Below, piece by piece: positions 22,603 through 23,122 of a stretch of DNA of 23,122 bases. Numbering within the stretch: position 1 is the stretch's first letter; each line of letters opens with the position of its first letter. A program made the position numbers and the translations under genes. This stretch comes from JBAWXE01 sp037144255 (GTDB lineage: Bacteria; Bacteroidota; Bacteroidia; Chitinophagales; Chitinophagaceae), in assembly GCA_037144255.1 (NCBI GenBank), contig JBAWXE010000038.1:1-23122 (forward strand), read 5' to 3'. A model generated the notes under the pieces. The model saw nothing but the letters and a program-made list of their open reading frames with translations. It searched no databases and had not been told where the DNA came from.

Positions 22603-23122
22603 ATGCGTTATAGGAATAAGCTTATTTTTTTATTGCTTGTATTACTGCTACTGGTAATCATACAATACTCTGTACCGGGGCATCCTGAGATAGTTTCTTG
22701 GTATGGTAGATATGTATTCCGTCCCTTACAAAATTTCAGAAACACCCTATTTGGCTTTATTCCTTTTAGCATAGGTGATATTTTATATGCAGGTGCAGCT
22801 ATAGGTATGATCATTGTTATAGTGAGGTGGCTATATTTTATTATCAGAGTAAGGACCCATATGCACACGCTTAATTTTTCTTTGATACACACAGTATCTA
22901 CTATAGGTATACTATATATTTTTTTATTTGCAGGCTGGGGTGGAAATTACTATAGGCCATCGCTCAGCAAATTTTGGCAACTAGATAAGAACAAACTGAA
23001 GGATAGTTCTAATTTGATATTGTTCGACGGGTTTCTATTGCATAAGCTGAATGATTATGCACCGCACTATCATCCTTTAACATTTAACGAGATCAACAAA
23101 CGCTCGCAGCTATATTATAGAG
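22603..23122 (+). CDS. DUF3810-like membrane protein, 5' part (cut by the right edge)
   Basis: An open frame runs from ATG 22603 to the window end, giving 173 residues and no stop. The visible part has three hydrophobic segments at about 6-22, 55-80 and 92-112, then G-W-G-G-N-Y-Y-R-P, which matches the W-G-x-N-Y-Y-R hallmark of DUF3810 proteins. From memory, the family continues with a histidine-glutamate zinc-peptidase-like motif, which would lie beyond the window and cannot be confirmed here. The overlapping reverse frame is a shadow. Its promoter is not clear: TACACTTTG at 22561-22569 has one base too many for the -7 consensus. Confidence 0.8.
   Translation, partial: MRYRNKLIFLLLVLLLLVIIQYSVPGHPEIVSWYGRYVFRPLQNFRNTLFGFIPFSIGDILYAGAAIGMIIVIVRWLYFIIRVRTHMHTLNFSLIHTVSTIGILYIFLFAGWGGNYYRPSLSKFWQLDKNKLKDSSNLILFDGFLLHKLNDYAPHYHPLTFNEINKRSQLYYR

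Noticed and set aside
22608..22892. A 94-residue minus-strand frame near the right edge
   Set aside because: It overlaps the plus-strand DUF3810-like frame, whose membrane segments and W-G-G-N-Y-Y-R motif make it the real gene.

Overview
The window is ordinary-looking chromosome from a member of the Bacteroidota, most likely a Chitinophagaceae-like lineage. The evidence is a protein with a type IX secretion (Por) C-terminal tail at the left edge, lipoproteins with Bacteroidota-style lipoboxes, a Bacteroidota-type putative porin, a long-form IspH, a DUF3810 protein, few Shine-Dalgarno sites, and repeated -7 promoter boxes of the form TAnnTTTG or TAnnTTCG close to start codons. I see no tRNA, rRNA, CRISPR array, insertion sequence or integrase, and no gap between genes reaches 300 bases. 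The largest gaps are 8749-9007, 13648-13880 and 22386-22602.

Layout. (1) 1-1415, plus strand: 3' part of a secreted repeat protein with a T9SS tail. (2) 1519-5935, plus strand: a tight run of dnaG primase, ruvX/yqgF, def peptide deformylase, an ECF sigma factor and its RskA-like membrane anti-sigma factor. It ends at an 11-bp hairpin shared with the convergent gene. (3) 6010-8748, minus: sucA (2-oxoglutarate dehydrogenase E1), with the clearest two-part promoter in the window. (4) 9008-13647, minus: reading downstream, a two-TM protein of unknown function, purine nucleoside phosphorylase, a putative outer-membrane porin, a small membrane-anchored HMA-like protein, and a truncated-globin lipoprotein that ends at a strong terminator. 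(5) 13881-21138, plus: prfC (RF3), an M13/PepO-type metallopeptidase lipoprotein, a terminator, then single-chain pyruvate carboxylase. (6) 21156-22385, minus: ispH, convergent with pyc and sharing a hairpin that is partly coding. (7) 22603 to the right edge, plus: 5' part of a DUF3810 membrane protein.

How the genes fit together. Most are housekeeping: replication priming, rRNA/Holliday-junction processing, N-terminal protein maturation, termination-factor recycling, TCA cycle and anaplerosis, purine salvage and isoprenoid synthesis. The least conventional part is 9008-10031. There an envelope-anchored group-1 truncated globin, with an insertion and an apparent loss of the usual distal tyrosine, lies just downstream of a membrane-anchored HMA-like protein that lacks the CxxC metal site but carries a Cys-Pro tail. 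I do not see a clear new defence or mobile system here. The best candidates for follow-up are the globin/HMA-like pair, the Asp at the base-recognition position of the purine phosphorylase, the coding terminator between pyc and ispH, and the start-codon/promoter conflict of the sigma factor gene.
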